A DNA stretch of 38,154 nucleotides from Bacteroidales bacterium. Lineage in GTDB: Bacteria > Bacteroidota > Bacteroidia > Bacteroidales > P3. The position numbers and the translations under genes are program-made. Of this stretch, positions 8,983 through 18,080 are shown in pieces. Within the stretch, counting starts at the first letter, position 1. Each line of letters opens with the position of its first letter. The notes beneath the pieces were generated by a model. That model was given only the letters and a program-made list of their open reading frames with translations, had not been told where the DNA came from and did not search any database. The stretch spans positions 1-38,154 of the forward strand of contig JAISUE010000041.1 in the NCBI GenBank assembly GCA_031272245.1. Direction: 5' to 3'.

Positions 8983-9558
8983 CTATTTCAATAACAAAGT
9001 TAAATTGGTTACAATTAGTTTTACGCTCATTGCAAGAAGAATTACGCCGAAAAATTTACGTAATATGTAAATTCCCGCTTTACCTAAAACTTTTTCAACC
9101 CAACGCACCTTGCTTATAACAAAATATACCACTAACATGTTAATAGCTATGGCAATTATTATGTTAATTATCGCACATTCTGCACGCAATGACAACGTTG
9201 CCGTGAGCGCTCCCGCACCTGCGATAAGAGGAAAGACCATTGGAACTATAGTTGAATTCCCTCCCGTTGTATCATTCTTAAAAATCTGTATATTAAATGT
9301 CATTTCTATTGCAAGTGCCAACAAAATAACCGCACCTGCTATTGCAAAAGAAGCAATATCCACATTAAAAAGTTTCAATAACCCTTCTCCCGCAAACAGA
9401 AAAAAAACCATGAAAACAAATGATATTAAAGCAGATTTTTCTGCCGATACTTTTTTCCCATTTGATTTTAAGTCTATAATAATGGGAACTGATCCTGTTA
9501 TATCTATTATGGCAAAAAGAACCATAAAGGCTGTTATAATTTCATGTATGTTAAACAT
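8983..9558 (-). CDS. MarC-family integral membrane protein
   Basis: It is a 191-residue protein with about six hydrophobic helices and the MarC features: an N-terminal FAIIDITGSVPIIIDL segment, a central stretch with FPLIAGAGALTATLSL, and a C-terminal helix. MarC proteins are inner-membrane proteins of uncertain function; the early link to multiple antibiotic resistance was not upheld, so no substrate is assigned. It precedes rsmG by 10 bp and probably shares its transcript. It is divergent from the AI-2E-family gene, separated by 89 bp holding TAnnTTTG boxes on both strands. A G/C-rich patch at 9181-9240 fits the unusual composition of this region. Confidence 0.88.
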   Translation of the reverse strand: MFNIHEIITAFMVLFAIIDITGSVPIIIDLKSNGKKVSAEKSALISFVFMVFFLFAGEGLLKLFNVDIASFAIAGAVILLALAIEMTFNIQIFKNDTTGGNSTIVPMVFPLIAGAGALTATLSLRAECAIINIIIAIAINMLVVYFVISKVRWVEKVLGKAGIYILRKFFGVILLAMSVKLIVTNLTLLLK

Positions 9559-9584
9559 TTTTTTGAATTTTATATTTTATTATT

Positions 9585-9593
9585 GCAAAAATA
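9585..9593 (-). promoter_or_regulatory. -7 box upstream of marC
   Basis: The minus strand reads TATTTTTGC, 26 bp ahead of the marC ATG. No TTG at 19-21 bp upstream was found. A plus-strand TACTTTTG (9595-9602) lies next to it and could serve the divergent AI-2E-family gene, giving a compact back-to-back promoter region. Confidence 0.4.
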
Positions 9594-9647
9594 CTACTTT
9601 TGTGGCAATTAAAAATTAATGTGCAGAATTAAAACATATAATGAATT

Positions 9648-10763
9648 ATGGAAAATAAAAGATTCCAATTTCCAACTATAGCCAAATGGATTATCTCAAT
9701 ATTGATTCTTGCCATTTCAATATATTTGATTTGGTATTTTAGATTTTTGGTTTCATGCCTGTTTATTGCCATAGTCATTTCGTTTATGGGCAGACCTCTG
9801 ATGAAACTTTTGCAAAAACTCAAGTATAAACGTTTTTACATCGGTAATTCGGTCGCAACCACTATTACGCTTATTGTGGTAGTAGGCATTTTTGGCACGG
9901 TACTTTATTTTCTTGTACCTTTAATCATTTCGCAGGCAATGGCTTTTTCCAATCTTGATATTTACACCATTGCGGATTATTACGCCGAACCCATAAAAAA
10001 AGCGGAAGATTTTCTAAAAGAATATCAACTCATGCACGATGATACAACCCTTACCGACCTTGTTTCGCAAAAAATTATGAGTATTTTTACTCTTTTTAAT
10101 CTTACTGAAGCAGCCAACTGGCTGTTGAATTTTTCCAGCAATTTTGTTATGGGCTTGTTTGTGGTTATTTTTTGTGCCTTTTTCTTTTTGAAAGACAGCC
10201 ATTTGCTTTACGATTTTGTAGATTCGCTTACTCCAGACAAACATCTTAACAAGGTTCACAACATAATAAGTAATTCACGCAATCTCATATCTCGTTATTT
10301 CATTGGAATTTTTGCCGAAATCATGATTATGATTCTGCTTTTGATAATTGGATTTTACATTGCAGGGTTTAAAAACATTGTTCTTATTGCTTGTTTTTGC
10401 GGGGCGTTCGTCATTCTTCCTTACATAGGTGTATTTATTGGAGGGTTCATCGGTTTGATGATATGTTTAACCAGTTTTTTAAGTATTGACCCCACGATGA
10501 ATATCGTTCCTCTGATTTTGAAATTTGCTGTCGTTTTTACTATTGTGAAATTGATAGACGATTTTATGCTTCAACCTCTGATTTATTCTAAAAGTGTCAA
10601 AGCACATCCGTTGGAAATATTCATAGTTATATTGGTTGCAGGAAAAATAGGAGGTGTTGTTGGAATGATTTTGGCAATCCCCGTTTATATCTTTTTGCGT
10701 ATCATTGGAAAAGAGTTTTTCAGCCAATGGAAATTTGTTCACAGTATCACGAAAAACCTTTAA
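9648..10763 (+). CDS. AI-2E family transporter (PerM/TqsA-like permease)
   Basis: It is a 371-residue membrane protein of the AI-2E transporter family (PF01594). The arrangement is typical: two N-terminal helices, RPLMKLLQKLKYKRF, a helix ending in LVPLIISQAM, an extracytoplasmic region rich in charged residues (about 100-150), and four or five C-terminal helices that include FVILPYIGVFIGGFIGLM and the conserved KLIDDFMLQPLIYSKSVKAHPLE (positions about 300-322). The family includes an AI-2 exporter and Na+/H+ antiporters, so the substrate is unknown and no signalling role should be read from the name. The start ATG at 9648 is preceded by a TACTTTTG box. It is followed after 84 bp by the purine nucleoside phosphorylase gene. 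Confidence 0.88.
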   Translation: MENKRFQFPTIAKWIISILILAISIYLIWYFRFLVSCLFIAIVISFMGRPLMKLLQKLKYKRFYIGNSVATTITLIVVVGIFGTVLYFLVPLIISQAMAFSNLDIYTIADYYAEPIKKAEDFLKEYQLMHDDTTLTDLVSQKIMSIFTLFNLTEAANWLLNFSSNFVMGLFVVIFCAFFFLKDSHLLYDFVDSLTPDKHLNKVHNIISNSRNLISRYFIGIFAEIMIMILLLIIGFYIAGFKNIVLIACFCGAFVILPYIGVFIGGFIGLMICLTSFLSIDPTMNIVPLILKFAVVFTIVKLIDDFMLQPLIYSKSVKAHPLEIFIVILVAGKIGGVVGMILAIPVYIFLRIIGKEFFSQWKFVHSITKNL

Positions 10764-10847
10764 ATCATTCATGTTTTTTATATCTCATTGAATATTTTTT
10801 AATCACTCGGAAATTTTTTACAACATAAATATTAAATTTAAAAACAC

Positions 10848-11660
10848 ATGTTTTATCAACAAATTTTAGAAACGGCAGACCACATAAAACAAAGAACTAA
10901 CATCCAACCTCAAATTGCAATCATTTGCGGAAGCGGTCTGGGTAATTTAACCGACAGTATCATCAATCAGAAAGTATTGGAATACAAAAATATTCCAAAC
11001 TTTGCCACTTCATCCGTCAAAGGACACAAAGGACAATTAGTTTGCGGTACAATTAACGGACGTGAGGTGATAGCTATGCAAGGGCGTTTCCATTATTATG
11101 AAGGTTACACCATGCAGCAAGTAACCTTTCCCGTGCGTGTTTTCAAACAGTTAGGAGTAAAACTTGTTATAGTCACCAATGCGTCTGGCGGCATCAATCC
11201 TTCGTTCAAAGTCGGTAACATAATTGCCATAAAAGATCACATAAATCTTATGCCTAACCCACTTATTGGCAGCAATGACGATAGACTTGGTGTTCGTTTT
11301 CCATCGTTGAACGAAGTATATAATAAGAATTTGCGTGAAAAATTTATAAATTTTGCTGCACAAAAAAATATTTGGGTTCAGGAAGGAATATATTTGGGTT
11401 TAACAGGTCCATCATTTGAAACTCCCGCAGAGTATAAATTTTTTCGCATTGCAGGAGCGGATTGCGTAGGTATGAGTACCGTTCCTGAGGTTATTGTTGC
11501 AGCTCACGCTGGATTATCTGTTCTTGGATTGAGTATAATTTCCAACATATTCAACGAACAATCACCTAATGTCTCATCACACGAAGATGTACTGAATTCT
11601 GTTTCGCAAACTTCAAACACAATAGAAATGCTTGTGAAAGAATTTATTGGAGAACTTTAA
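10848..11660 (+). CDS. punA: Purine-nucleoside phosphorylase (trimeric PNP type)
   Basis: It cleaves inosine, guanosine and their deoxy forms with phosphate, for purine salvage in the cytosol. At 270 residues it is the usual size of the trimeric PNP/MTAP family. Signatures are all present: the phosphate-binding CGSGLGNL (about 28-35) and GHKGQLVCG, then MQGRFHYYEGY, VTNASGGINPSFKVGN, LTGPSFETPAE with the purine-site Glu, and GADCVGMSTVPEVIVAAH. The Asn that favours 6-oxopurines is expected near SIISN, matching PNP over MTAP. The start at 10848 is an ATG after an A-rich leader without a clear Shine-Dalgarno. No operon partner is obvious; the next gene begins about 250 bp on. Confidence 0.95.
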   Translation: MFYQQILETADHIKQRTNIQPQIAIICGSGLGNLTDSIINQKVLEYKNIPNFATSSVKGHKGQLVCGTINGREVIAMQGRFHYYEGYTMQQVTFPVRVFKQLGVKLVIVTNASGGINPSFKVGNIIAIKDHINLMPNPLIGSNDDRLGVRFPSLNEVYNKNLREKFINFAAQKNIWVQEGIYLGLTGPSFETPAEYKFFRIAGADCVGMSTVPEVIVAAHAGLSVLGLSIISNIFNEQSPNVSSHEDVLNSVSQTSNTIEMLVKEFIGEL

Positions 11661-11797
11661 AATTTAGTGTTGTTATCAGTTTTTTAATGACATTTCCCTG
11701 AAAAATGAGTGGTGGTATTCTCTCCTTAATTATTCAGCTTTCTGATTTTTGAAATAATATTATTGATTTAGTGATATAAAAACAAGATATTAGTATG

Positions 11798-11834
11798 TAA
11801 ATTCTTGATTTTTGTTAGTTAAATTCTTGATTTT
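11798..11834 (+). repeat. Two direct copies of TAAATTCTTGATTTT, period 22
   Basis: The 15-mer TAAATTCTTGATTTT occurs exactly at 11798-11812 and again at 11820-11834, in the gap before the PAP2 gene. The sequence resembles units of the 21-bp array at 30224-30307. It may be a regulator site pair spaced two helical turns, or a remnant of an AT-rich dispersed repeat. Confidence 0.6.
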
Positions 11835-11911
11835 AGAATATGAATGATGTTTTAATATATTTCATTTTGATAATAAATAACTATAACGATACAAATTTTT
11901 ACTTTTGCAAA

Positions 11912-12502
11912 ATGATTAAAGAGATTGTAGATATTGATAAAAACGTATTCCAAATGATAAATTCAGAACGTTGTGATATTGCAGATTGGATTTTTTCAAT
12001 ATTTTCTGCTCATTGGTTTATTGGATGTGTGGTAGTATCTTTTGCTTGTTATCTGACGTTGAATCATTTTAAGAAAAACTGGTGGATTTTGATTATTCTG
12101 ACAGGTTTATGCTTTCTGCTTTCTGATAGAATCAGTGTGATATGTTTTAAGGATGTGTTCTGTCGTTTACGACCAAGCCACGCCCTGCAAAATGTATATC
12201 TGTGCAAACTTCAAAATTTTCATCTGATTTTTGATAACAAAGGCGGACTTTATGGTTTTGTATCTTCTCATGCTGCAAATGTGTGCTGTATCACAACTCT
12301 TTATCTCTTCTTCATTAAACAAAATATCGGCAAAATTATAATAGTTCTCTGGGCAATTATCACTTGTTACTCCAGAATTTATTGTGGCTATCACTATCCT
12401 TTGGATGTTGTTTGTGGAGCTATGCTGGGGGTAGTAAATGGTTTGCTGCTCTATTTTCTTTTTCAAAAAAGCCACGCCGAAAAATTGCTGAATAGCAAGT
12501 AA
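11912..12502 (+). CDS. PAP2-superfamily phosphatase (membrane)
   Basis: It is a membrane phosphatase of the type-2 phosphatidic acid phosphatase family, which acts on lipid phosphates such as undecaprenyl pyrophosphate or phosphatidylglycerol phosphate. All three catalytic motifs are seen: KDVFCRLRP (K-x6-RP), SSHA in FVSSHAANVCC (variant of PSGH) and SRIYCGYHYPLD (SR-x5-H-x3-D). There are several transmembrane helices. I start the gene at the internal ATG at 11912 (MIKEIVDIDKNVF, 196 residues) because family members begin this way. The upstream ATG at 11840 lies in repeat-like AT-rich sequence ahead of a TACTTTTGC box at 11900-11908. That box ends 3 bp before the chosen ATG, so the transcript could be leaderless. 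The SSHA in place of PSGH is a mild variant. Confidence 0.88.
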   Translation: MIKEIVDIDKNVFQMINSERCDIADWIFSIFSAHWFIGCVVVSFACYLTLNHFKKNWWILIILTGLCFLLSDRISVICFKDVFCRLRPSHALQNVYLCKLQNFHLIFDNKGGLYGFVSSHAANVCCITTLYLFFIKQNIGKIIIVLWAIITCYSRIYCGYHYPLDVVCGAMLGVVNGLLLYFLFQKSHAEKLLNSK

Positions 12503-12505
12503 AAT

Positions 12506-12534
12506 TTTGTTTTCAGTAATTTTAGTATTTTTGC
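12506..12534 (+). promoter_or_regulatory. Candidate der promoter
   Basis: TTTG at 12506-12509 and TATTTTTGC at 12526-12534 are separated by 16 bp, a little shorter than the usual 19-21. The -7 box ends 29 bp before the der ATG. It lies just after the PAP2 stop. Confidence 0.4.
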
Positions 12535-12563
12535 TTACTTTAAATTTTTAATATATAACAAAT

Positions 12564-13877
12564 ATGACTAATATTGTGGCAATAGTAGGACGTCCAAATG
12601 TGGGAAAATCTACTTTATTTAACCGATTGACAAATACTCGTAACGCCATAATTCATGAAGAAGAAGGCGTAACTCGCGACAGACATTACGGACATAGCGA
12701 ATGGAATGGTAAAAAATTCAGTGTGATAGATACAGGAGGATACATTGTAGGCAGCGAAGATAAATTTGAGAAAGAAATTAGAAATCAGGTGGAACTTGCT
12801 ATTGAGGAAGCCGATGTGATTATTTTTATGGTAGATGTCAAAGATGGATTGACAGCGCTGGATGAAAATGTTGCCGCTATGTTACGAAAAAATGCATCCA
12901 AAAAAATTTATGTTGTGGCAAACAAAAGTGATAATACCGCTCGAGCTAATGACCATTTAGAATTTTATTCTCTTGGGCTTGGTGATGTTTTTCCTGTCTC
13001 TTCAATTAATGGAAGTGGAACTGGAGAATTATTGGATGCAGTTGTATCAAATTTTGCTTCTGTTGATGAAGAAAATACGGATGACGAATTGCCTAAAATA
13101 GCTGTTATAGGACGTCCAAATGTGGGAAAATCTTCCTTAATCAATGCCTTAATCGGTCAAAATCGCAATATTGTAACTGATATATCAGGTACAACACGAG
13201 ACAGTATTCATTCCAGATACAATCTTTATGGTTTTGATTTTATGATCATTGATACTGCTGGAATAAGAAAAAAAGGCAAGGTTACAGAGGATGTAGAATT
13301 TTATTCTGTAATGCGTTCTATAAGAAGTATTGAAATGGCAGATGTTTGTGTTCTTATGATTGATGCTAAAGAGGGTTTGGAATCTCAAGATATAAACCTC
13401 TTTTCGCTTGTGCAGCGTAATAATAAAGGTATAATTGTGGTTGTAAATAAATGGGATTTGATTGAAAAAGAAACTAACACTCACAAAGAATTTGAAAGAC
13501 GTATCAGAGAAAAAACTGCGCCTTTCACAGATATTCCTGTTATTTTTACATCGGTTTTGAACAAACAACGAATTTTTAAAGTGTTGGAAACTGCAAAACA
13601 GGTGTATGAAGCCCGCAAACAACAGATACCCACTTCTGTTTTGAACGATCAACTGTTACCTATTGTTAAGGAGATAAATCCTCCGCCTGCATACAAAGGA
13701 AAATATGTGAAGATAAAATATATTATGCAGTTGAAAACAGCCTATCCGCAGTTTGTTTTCTATTGTAATTTACCTCAATATGTAAGAGATGATTACAAGC
13801 GATTTGTGGAAAATAAATTAAGAGAAATGTTTAACTTTACAGGCGTTCCTGTTACTGTATATTTCAGAAATAAATAA
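12564..13877 (+). CDS. der: Ribosome-assembly GTPase Der (EngA)
   Basis: Der is an essential double GTPase that acts in maturation of the 50S ribosomal subunit. Both G domains are complete. The first has [14 protein letters not shown] (residues 8-21), DTGGY and NKSD. The second has [14 protein letters not shown] (from about residue 183), [10 protein letters not shown] and NKWD. The C-terminal KH-like domain includes [18 protein letters not shown]. The length of 437 is standard. The start ATG at 12564 is preceded by a TATTTTTGC box. It stands alone on its transcript, converging with the outer-membrane barrel gene after 62 bp. Confidence 0.97.
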   Translation: MTNIVAIVGRPNVGKSTLFNRLTNTRNAIIHEEEGVTRDRHYGHSEWNGKKFSVIDTGGYIVGSEDKFEKEIRNQVELAIEEADVIIFMVDVKDGLTALDENVAAMLRKNASKKIYVVANKSDNTARANDHLEFYSLGLGDVFPVSSINGSGTGELLDAVVSNFASVDEENTDDELPKIAVIGRPNVGKSSLINALIGQNRNIVTDISGTTRDSIHSRYNLYGFDFMIIDTAGIRKKGKVTEDVEFYSVMRSIRSIEMADVCVLMIDAKEGLESQDINLFSLVQRNNKGIIVVVNKWDLIEKETNTHKEFERRIREKTAPFTDIPVIFTSVLNKQRIFKVLETAKQVYEARKQQIPTSVLNDQLLPIVKEINPPPAYKGKYVKIKYIMQLKTAYPQFVFYCNLPQYVRDDYKRFVENKLREMFNFTGVPVTVYFRNK

Positions 13878-13890
13878 AGCATTAAAATAA

Positions 13891-13930
13891 CTCAACACCA
13901 TGTATCTTTTTGCGGTGAATGGGGTTGAAC
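13891..13930. terminator. Possible shared stem-loop between der and the convergent OMP gene
   Basis: TCAACACC (13892-13899) can pair with GGGGTTGA (13921-13928) with one mismatch around a 21-base loop, in the 62-bp space between two converging genes. No long U tract follows on either strand, so this is weak support for a bidirectional terminator. Confidence 0.25.
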
Positions 13931-13939
13931 TTTAGTTGT

Positions 13940-14557
13940 TTAAAATTGATAAGCTAAATAAAGCTTGATGTAATTATTATAATGAGCATTTGTTTCCGCA
14001 GGTCGCAATCCTAAAAATGTTAAATTGCCTTTGTGAATACTGAAAGCGGAATAATTATAAGCTGCGTTGATGCTCCAATGTTCAGAAAAATGATAATCCA
14101 AACCTATGGATAATTCTGTGGAAAATGTTCTCCACTCAGAACTTGCATTGTTTCCATAAGAATAATACCCATGTCCTCCAGTTGAATTATCAATTAGTAC
14201 CGAAGGTACAACTCCTGCACGCAAAAAAAGATTTTCTCCCCACACGCCTATAATATAGTAAACCGATAAATCTATGTAAGAAAAAGAGAGTTCTGGTGCA
14301 TAATCTACAGCTTTGCTTGCAGGACGACTGCCTTTCAAAGTGAAAGCTATTTCACCTTGCAGTTTGCCTTTGTTTAAAGAACGATTTACAAAAAGACCTC
14401 CTGTGAAACCTACCTTATAAAAGCCGCTTTGATGGTCCCCATCAACTTGTGAAGGTGTAATTCCTGCGAATAAACCTGCTTTGAATTCTTGTGCTTGTGA
14501 AAAATAAACACAGGAAAGCATTAAAGTACTGATAATAAACAGATATTTTTTAGTCAT
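13940..14557 (-). CDS. Outer-membrane beta-barrel protein (PorT-like family)
   Basis: It is a 205-residue protein with an N-terminal signal peptide (MTKKYLFIISTLMLSCVYFS, cleavage likely near QAQ). The rest is made of alternating amphipathic strands such as GLFAGITPSQVDGD and ELSIGLDYHFSEHWSINAAY, and it ends in a C-terminal Phe (LYLAYQF), the usual barrel end signal. This fits the small outer-membrane barrel family often annotated PorT-like (PF13568) in Bacteroidota. A specific function in T9SS cannot be claimed. It is the last gene of the minus-strand run from 18716, with 9 bp to the upstream oxidoreductase. It may help deliver or anchor the glycan made by that cluster, but this is inference. 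Confidence 0.82.
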   Translation of the reverse strand: MTKKYLFIISTLMLSCVYFSQAQEFKAGLFAGITPSQVDGDHQSGFYKVGFTGGLFVNRSLNKGKLQGEIAFTLKGSRPASKAVDYAPELSFSYIDLSVYYIIGVWGENLFLRAGVVPSVLIDNSTGGHGYYSYGNNASSEWRTFSTELSIGLDYHFSEHWSINAAYNYSAFSIHKGNLTFLGLRPAETNAHYNNYIKLYLAYQF

Positions 14558-14566
14558 AATTGCATA

Positions 14567-16135
14567 TTATTTTTTGGTTTCGTGATATTCTTTTTCTGTA
14601 TTAACATTCCATACAGACTGTTTATCGGCAGTTTTGCCAAGTATATGATTAACAGCTTCAATACCTGTGAGCATGGAATGATCCATATTGTTATAACGAT
14701 GTTGTCCATTTCTACCTATGCAATAAAGATTTTCAACAGAATTTAGAAAATCAATTACTTTGGGCAAATCGTAATAACTGCCATGATAAGCAGGATACGC
14801 TTTCTTGATTTTAATACGCACTGCATCCGTAACATCTTCTCTATTGATAATCTTTATCTTTACTAGTTCATCTATAGCAAGCTGTATAAAATCTTCATCT
14901 GTCATATTCCATAATTCATCACCTTCGTCACAAAAATACTCACAACCAATTAAAACTTCATCCTGAAAATGTTTCATGGCATAAGGCGACCAGTTGTTAA
15001 AAACTTGCAGGCGACCTAATTTAACGTTTGATTCCTGAATATAAATCCACGAATCAGGTACTATATTGTTAATGGTTTTAATATCCGTTTTGTTTTCTAA
15101 AAGAAGTTTTTTAACAAAAAGTCCAACTGACATAAATTCTCTGTATGGCAAATTCAAGGCTGCCTCTCTTACATCGTTTGGAATTTCTATTCCATTCATA
15201 GCAAGTATTAAATCTTTTATTGGCATTGAAGAAAGTAATAAATCACATTCTACTGTTTTATCCTCTCCATTGTCTTCCGTTATAACGGATATAACTTTAT
15301 TATTTTTTACGTTTATTTGTTTTATTCTGTTGTTAAGTTCTACGGTACTTCCATTTGCAACAATTTCTTTTGCTGCTTCTTCCCAAATTTGCCCTGCTCC
15401 AAGCTTTGGATAAACAAAACTTTCTATTAAAGATGTTTCTATGTTTTTTGAAGATTTGCTTTTGAACGGTTTTGTTATTACATCAACAATTATTTTCGTT
15501 ACAGAAACACCTTTAACTCTTTGCGATCCCCAGTCTGCTCCAAGTTTGGAAGGATGTACTCCCCAAACCTTTTCCGTATAATTCTCAAAGAACATTCTGT
15601 ACAGTGGTTTTCCAAACCTGTTGATGTAAAAGTTTTCCAAAGATGTTTCCTTCCGTTTGTGAATAATTGAAGCAAAATACCCAAAACCTGCCTTTACTGT
15701 TCTCCATAAACCCATATTGGCAAAAGTTTGGAAACTTAACGAAATAGGATAGTCAAAAAATTTCTTTAAATAAAAAATACGTGATACTCTGTTACGAATC
15801 AACATTACCCTGTCCATTGTTTGAGGGTCAGAAATCTTATCATTCGTTTTCAAATTCAATTTACGCTCTAAAAGAATATCATCTAATGCAGGCTTTGTTT
15901 GCACCGGCAGTATATTTGCCCACCAATCCATTATTGTATCATCTTTTGAGAAAAAACGATGAATACCGGTATCAATTAAATTCCCCTTATAGTTAATGGT
16001 TTTAGATATGCCTCCAATTTGAGAATCCTGTTCAAAAACTTTTACTTCATAATCCTGCTCTTTTGCCAATTCATAGCCAGCGGTAATACCTGCAGGACCT
16101 GCTCCTATGATAATAACCTGTTTTTTGTTATTCAT
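14567..16135 (-). CDS. FAD-dependent oxidoreductase, UDP-galactopyranose-mutase/amine-oxidase-like
   Basis: It is a 522-residue flavoprotein. The N-terminal dinucleotide fold is clear: [17 protein letters not shown] (residues 8-24), then [14 protein letters not shown] with the acidic residue that binds ribose. Near the C-terminus, [18 protein letters not shown] is the usual second FAD-contact segment. GTEK-type features of UDP-galactopyranose mutases are hinted at by [14 protein letters not shown] (about residues 184-197), a motif also found in FAD oxidoreductases of polysaccharide loci. I cannot tell mutase from oxidase or desaturase activity. It lies 12 bp after a GT-C-like membrane protein and near a GtrA protein, which suggests modification of a lipid-linked sugar at the inner membrane. 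Confidence 0.8.
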   Translation of the reverse strand: MNNKKQVIIIGAGPAGITAGYELAKEQDYEVKVFEQDSQIGGISKTINYKGNLIDTGIHRFFSKDDTIMDWWANILPVQTKPALDDILLERKLNLKTNDKISDPQTMDRVMLIRNRVSRIFYLKKFFDYPISLSFQTFANMGLWRTVKAGFGYFASIIHKRKETSLENFYINRFGKPLYRMFFENYTEKVWGVHPSKLGADWGSQRVKGVSVTKIIVDVITKPFKSKSSKNIETSLIESFVYPKLGAGQIWEEAAKEIVANGSTVELNNRIKQINVKNNKVISVITEDNGEDKTVECDLLLSSMPIKDLILAMNGIEIPNDVREAALNLPYREFMSVGLFVKKLLLENKTDIKTINNIVPDSWIYIQESNVKLGRLQVFNNWSPYAMKHFQDEVLIGCEYFCDEGDELWNMTDEDFIQLAIDELVKIKIINREDVTDAVRIKIKKAYPAYHGSYYDLPKVIDFLNSVENLYCIGRNGQHRYNNMDHSMLTGIEAVNHILGKTADKQSVWNVNTEKEYHETKK

Positions 16136-16147
16136 ACAATTTTATTT

Positions 16148-17623
16148 TTATGTGTTGTTCTCTTTTTTATTCAGTTTATTAAGTTTATTAAGAATGATGT
16201 AACAACAAGCGAACTGAATGCTTGCCATCGGTAACCAATAACGCATTGCAACCGGTGAAGCAAAGACTGTTGATGCATAATAAATTGCTCCAAAGGAAAA
16301 AAGCGACCAGAAAACAAGCTTTTCTGATTTGTTAAACTTTAATTTTTTTCGTTTCACAAGAGCAAATACTGCAATAATGACAATACCTGTCCAAATAAAG
16401 ATATGAGAAATAGAGATAGTTTTATTCATGAAATATCCATAAATATCATATCTGCAACTTAAATCTTTTGATTCGTCAATATTATAATATTCTTTTATTT
16501 CTTTTGTATCTATGGTTACGTATGGCAAATCGTTAAATGTCGGATATATTATATTCAAACTGTTTGGTAAATAATAGTAACGCATAAAGGCAGAAGGGTT
16601 ATGAAGCATGAGATAGCGACCATAATTCCTGTATAAACCGGAACCAAGATAAACCCACGCATCCGGATAGGAACGATACTCTTCTTTCATTGTTTTGAAC
16701 AGATATTGCTTTAATGGCAAATTGTTATTCCATATAAATCTTTCGGTTACTTTGTTTCCATTATTGGTATATGCCTTTATAGAATCATTGTAAAGAAGAA
16801 GAAATTTATGAAGACTGTTCAGTTCTTGATTTTTTAATTCTTTATCTGCATAAGGAGTAATGTGTATTGCGTTGTTTGCATATTGCCAACCGTCAAATCC
16901 TGTGGAGAACTGATTATATCCTGTCGTTTCTCTCATATCACTTTTTATTTGATTGTGAAATATGAAGAAAGTACCCAAAGAACAGAGGATGGAAATCCAG
17001 CGAATATGTCCCTTTAAAAAACAGAAAAAAGGGATAATGATAAAGGGAAATATCATTGCCGAATAGCGAATATGCAAAGAGAAAAATAGAGAAAGGAACA
17101 ATATAAGCAAAAAGAACCAACTGCCTTTGCCTCCTTTCATAATAACAAATACAAGTCCGGAAAGCATAAAATAAATCATTGTTGAAAACAGCAAATCACT
17201 CATAATGGAGTTAATCAAATAGAATGCTAACGGACTGAATGTTAAGAACACTAACAGGGAACGCCAAATCCATTGCTTACACGGAGGAAAAAAATACTTT
17301 ATTGTAAATGCAAAAACAGAAGTAGAAATAAAATACAAAAGTAATTGTGCAAAAGTAAGAAAAGAAACAGTTGGTGAGATGGCATGAACTATTCTTAAAA
17401 ATTGAGAATAACCAAACGGACGATAAAAACTGAAACTGTTTTTCATTGCACAAACGACGTAGCCTCCACTGTCAGACAATGTTATTGGATAAGGATAAAA
17501 ATATTTTATGAGAATATAACCTGCAAGACAAATTGCAGCAATTATAATCAAATCCCATTTATAATTTAAGGGTTCTCTTTTTGGTAATTTTACTTTTCGG
17601 TTTAATTTTGCTTTTTTGGTCAT
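16148..17623 (-). CDS. Multi-pass membrane protein, GT-C glycosyltransferase-like
   Basis: It is a 491-residue protein with a basic N-terminus (MTKKAKLNRKVKLPKREP) and about ten or more hydrophobic helices. Straight after the first helix, the first extracytoplasmic loop has YPITLSDSGGYV; an acidic residue there is typical of GT-C enzymes that use polyprenyl-phosphate sugars. A large soluble loop (about residues 230-400) precedes the last helices. I recognise no specific family. Its neighbours on the same transcript, a GtrA protein upstream and an FAD oxidoreductase downstream, are commonly found with such transferases. The inferred role is adding a sugar to an envelope glycan on the periplasmic side; donor and acceptor are unknown. 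Confidence 0.68.
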   Translation of the reverse strand: MTKKAKLNRKVKLPKREPLNYKWDLIIIAAICLAGYILIKYFYPYPITLSDSGGYVVCAMKNSFSFYRPFGYSQFLRIVHAISPTVSFLTFAQLLLYFISTSVFAFTIKYFFPPCKQWIWRSLLVFLTFSPLAFYLINSIMSDLLFSTMIYFMLSGLVFVIMKGGKGSWFFLLILFLSLFFSLHIRYSAMIFPFIIIPFFCFLKGHIRWISILCSLGTFFIFHNQIKSDMRETTGYNQFSTGFDGWQYANNAIHITPYADKELKNQELNSLHKFLLLYNDSIKAYTNNGNKVTERFIWNNNLPLKQYLFKTMKEEYRSYPDAWVYLGSGLYRNYGRYLMLHNPSAFMRYYYLPNSLNIIYPTFNDLPYVTIDTKEIKEYYNIDESKDLSCRYDIYGYFMNKTISISHIFIWTGIVIIAVFALVKRKKLKFNKSEKLVFWSLFSFGAIYYASTVFASPVAMRYWLPMASIQFACCYIILNKLNKLNKKENNT

Positions 17624-17647
17624 AATTTCATAATTTTATAAACAGGG

Positions 17648-18079
17648 TTATTTTGAACTTTGTGAAAAGATAAGATAACGGCGTGCAAAGAAGTTCCACA
17701 GATAAACAATAACAGCCGAGATTATTTTTGACAGGAGATAATGAAGAGAAGTGATTTCCGTGAAGAACCATATAAAAGCAGCATTTAGCAAAACACCCAC
17801 CAAACCAATAAAGGCTACAAAAATAAACTCCAATTTGCGATTATTTACTCGTGATTCAAAAAAGACAAGTTTAATGCTAATGAAATAATTAACGCAAAGT
17901 CCGGTTAAAAACGACAAAGTTGCGGAAACCATATAATATAAACCGCATATTTCCGTGAAAAGCCAAAGCAATCCGAAATCTACTGCAAAAGCAAAACCTC
18001 CTACAAATGTGTAACGGAAGAGTTGCAGCATAACTTTGTTTGTTTTTCCCCAAAGAAGTTGTTTTACATTTATTTTCAT
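17648..18079 (-). CDS. GtrA-family membrane protein
   Basis: It is a small four-helix membrane protein of the GtrA family (PF04138), members of which are thought to move polyprenyl-phosphate-linked sugars across the inner membrane. The motif LFRYTFVGGFAFAVDFGLLWLF follows the basic start (shown here as RYTFVGGFAFAVDF), and NYFISIKLVF is the usual central asparagine motif, with a C-terminal FFARRYLIF. I choose the ATG at 18079 (143 residues, MKINVKQLLW) because it lies 1 bp after the MBL-hydrolase stop. An earlier in-frame start at 18109 would lie inside that gene. It is followed after 24 bp by the GT-C-like protein, its probable functional partner. Confidence 0.87.
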   Translation of the reverse strand: MKINVKQLLWGKTNKVMLQLFRYTFVGGFAFAVDFGLLWLFTEICGLYYMVSATLSFLTGLCVNYFISIKLVFFESRVNNRKLEFIFVAFIGLVGVLLNAAFIWFFTEITSLHYLLSKIISAVIVYLWNFFARRYLIFSQSSK

Positions 18080-18080
18080 G

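Noticed and set aside
9110..9619. 169-codon plus-strand frame opposite marC
   Set aside because: marC is a full-length family member on the other strand; the plus frame is its antisense shadow.
9648..10763. Quorum-sensing exporter role for the AI-2E-family protein
   Set aside because: The family name is historical and covers antiporters too; no luxS or other signalling gene is in the window.
13185..13652. 155-codon minus-strand frame
   Set aside because: It is opposite the second GTPase domain of der, which is complete; the translation looks like random antisense, rich in Phe, Tyr and Asn.
13940..14557. Calling the barrel PorT of the type IX secretion system
   Set aside because: It only shares the general small-barrel family; no other T9SS core genes are adjacent, so a specific T9SS role is not supported.
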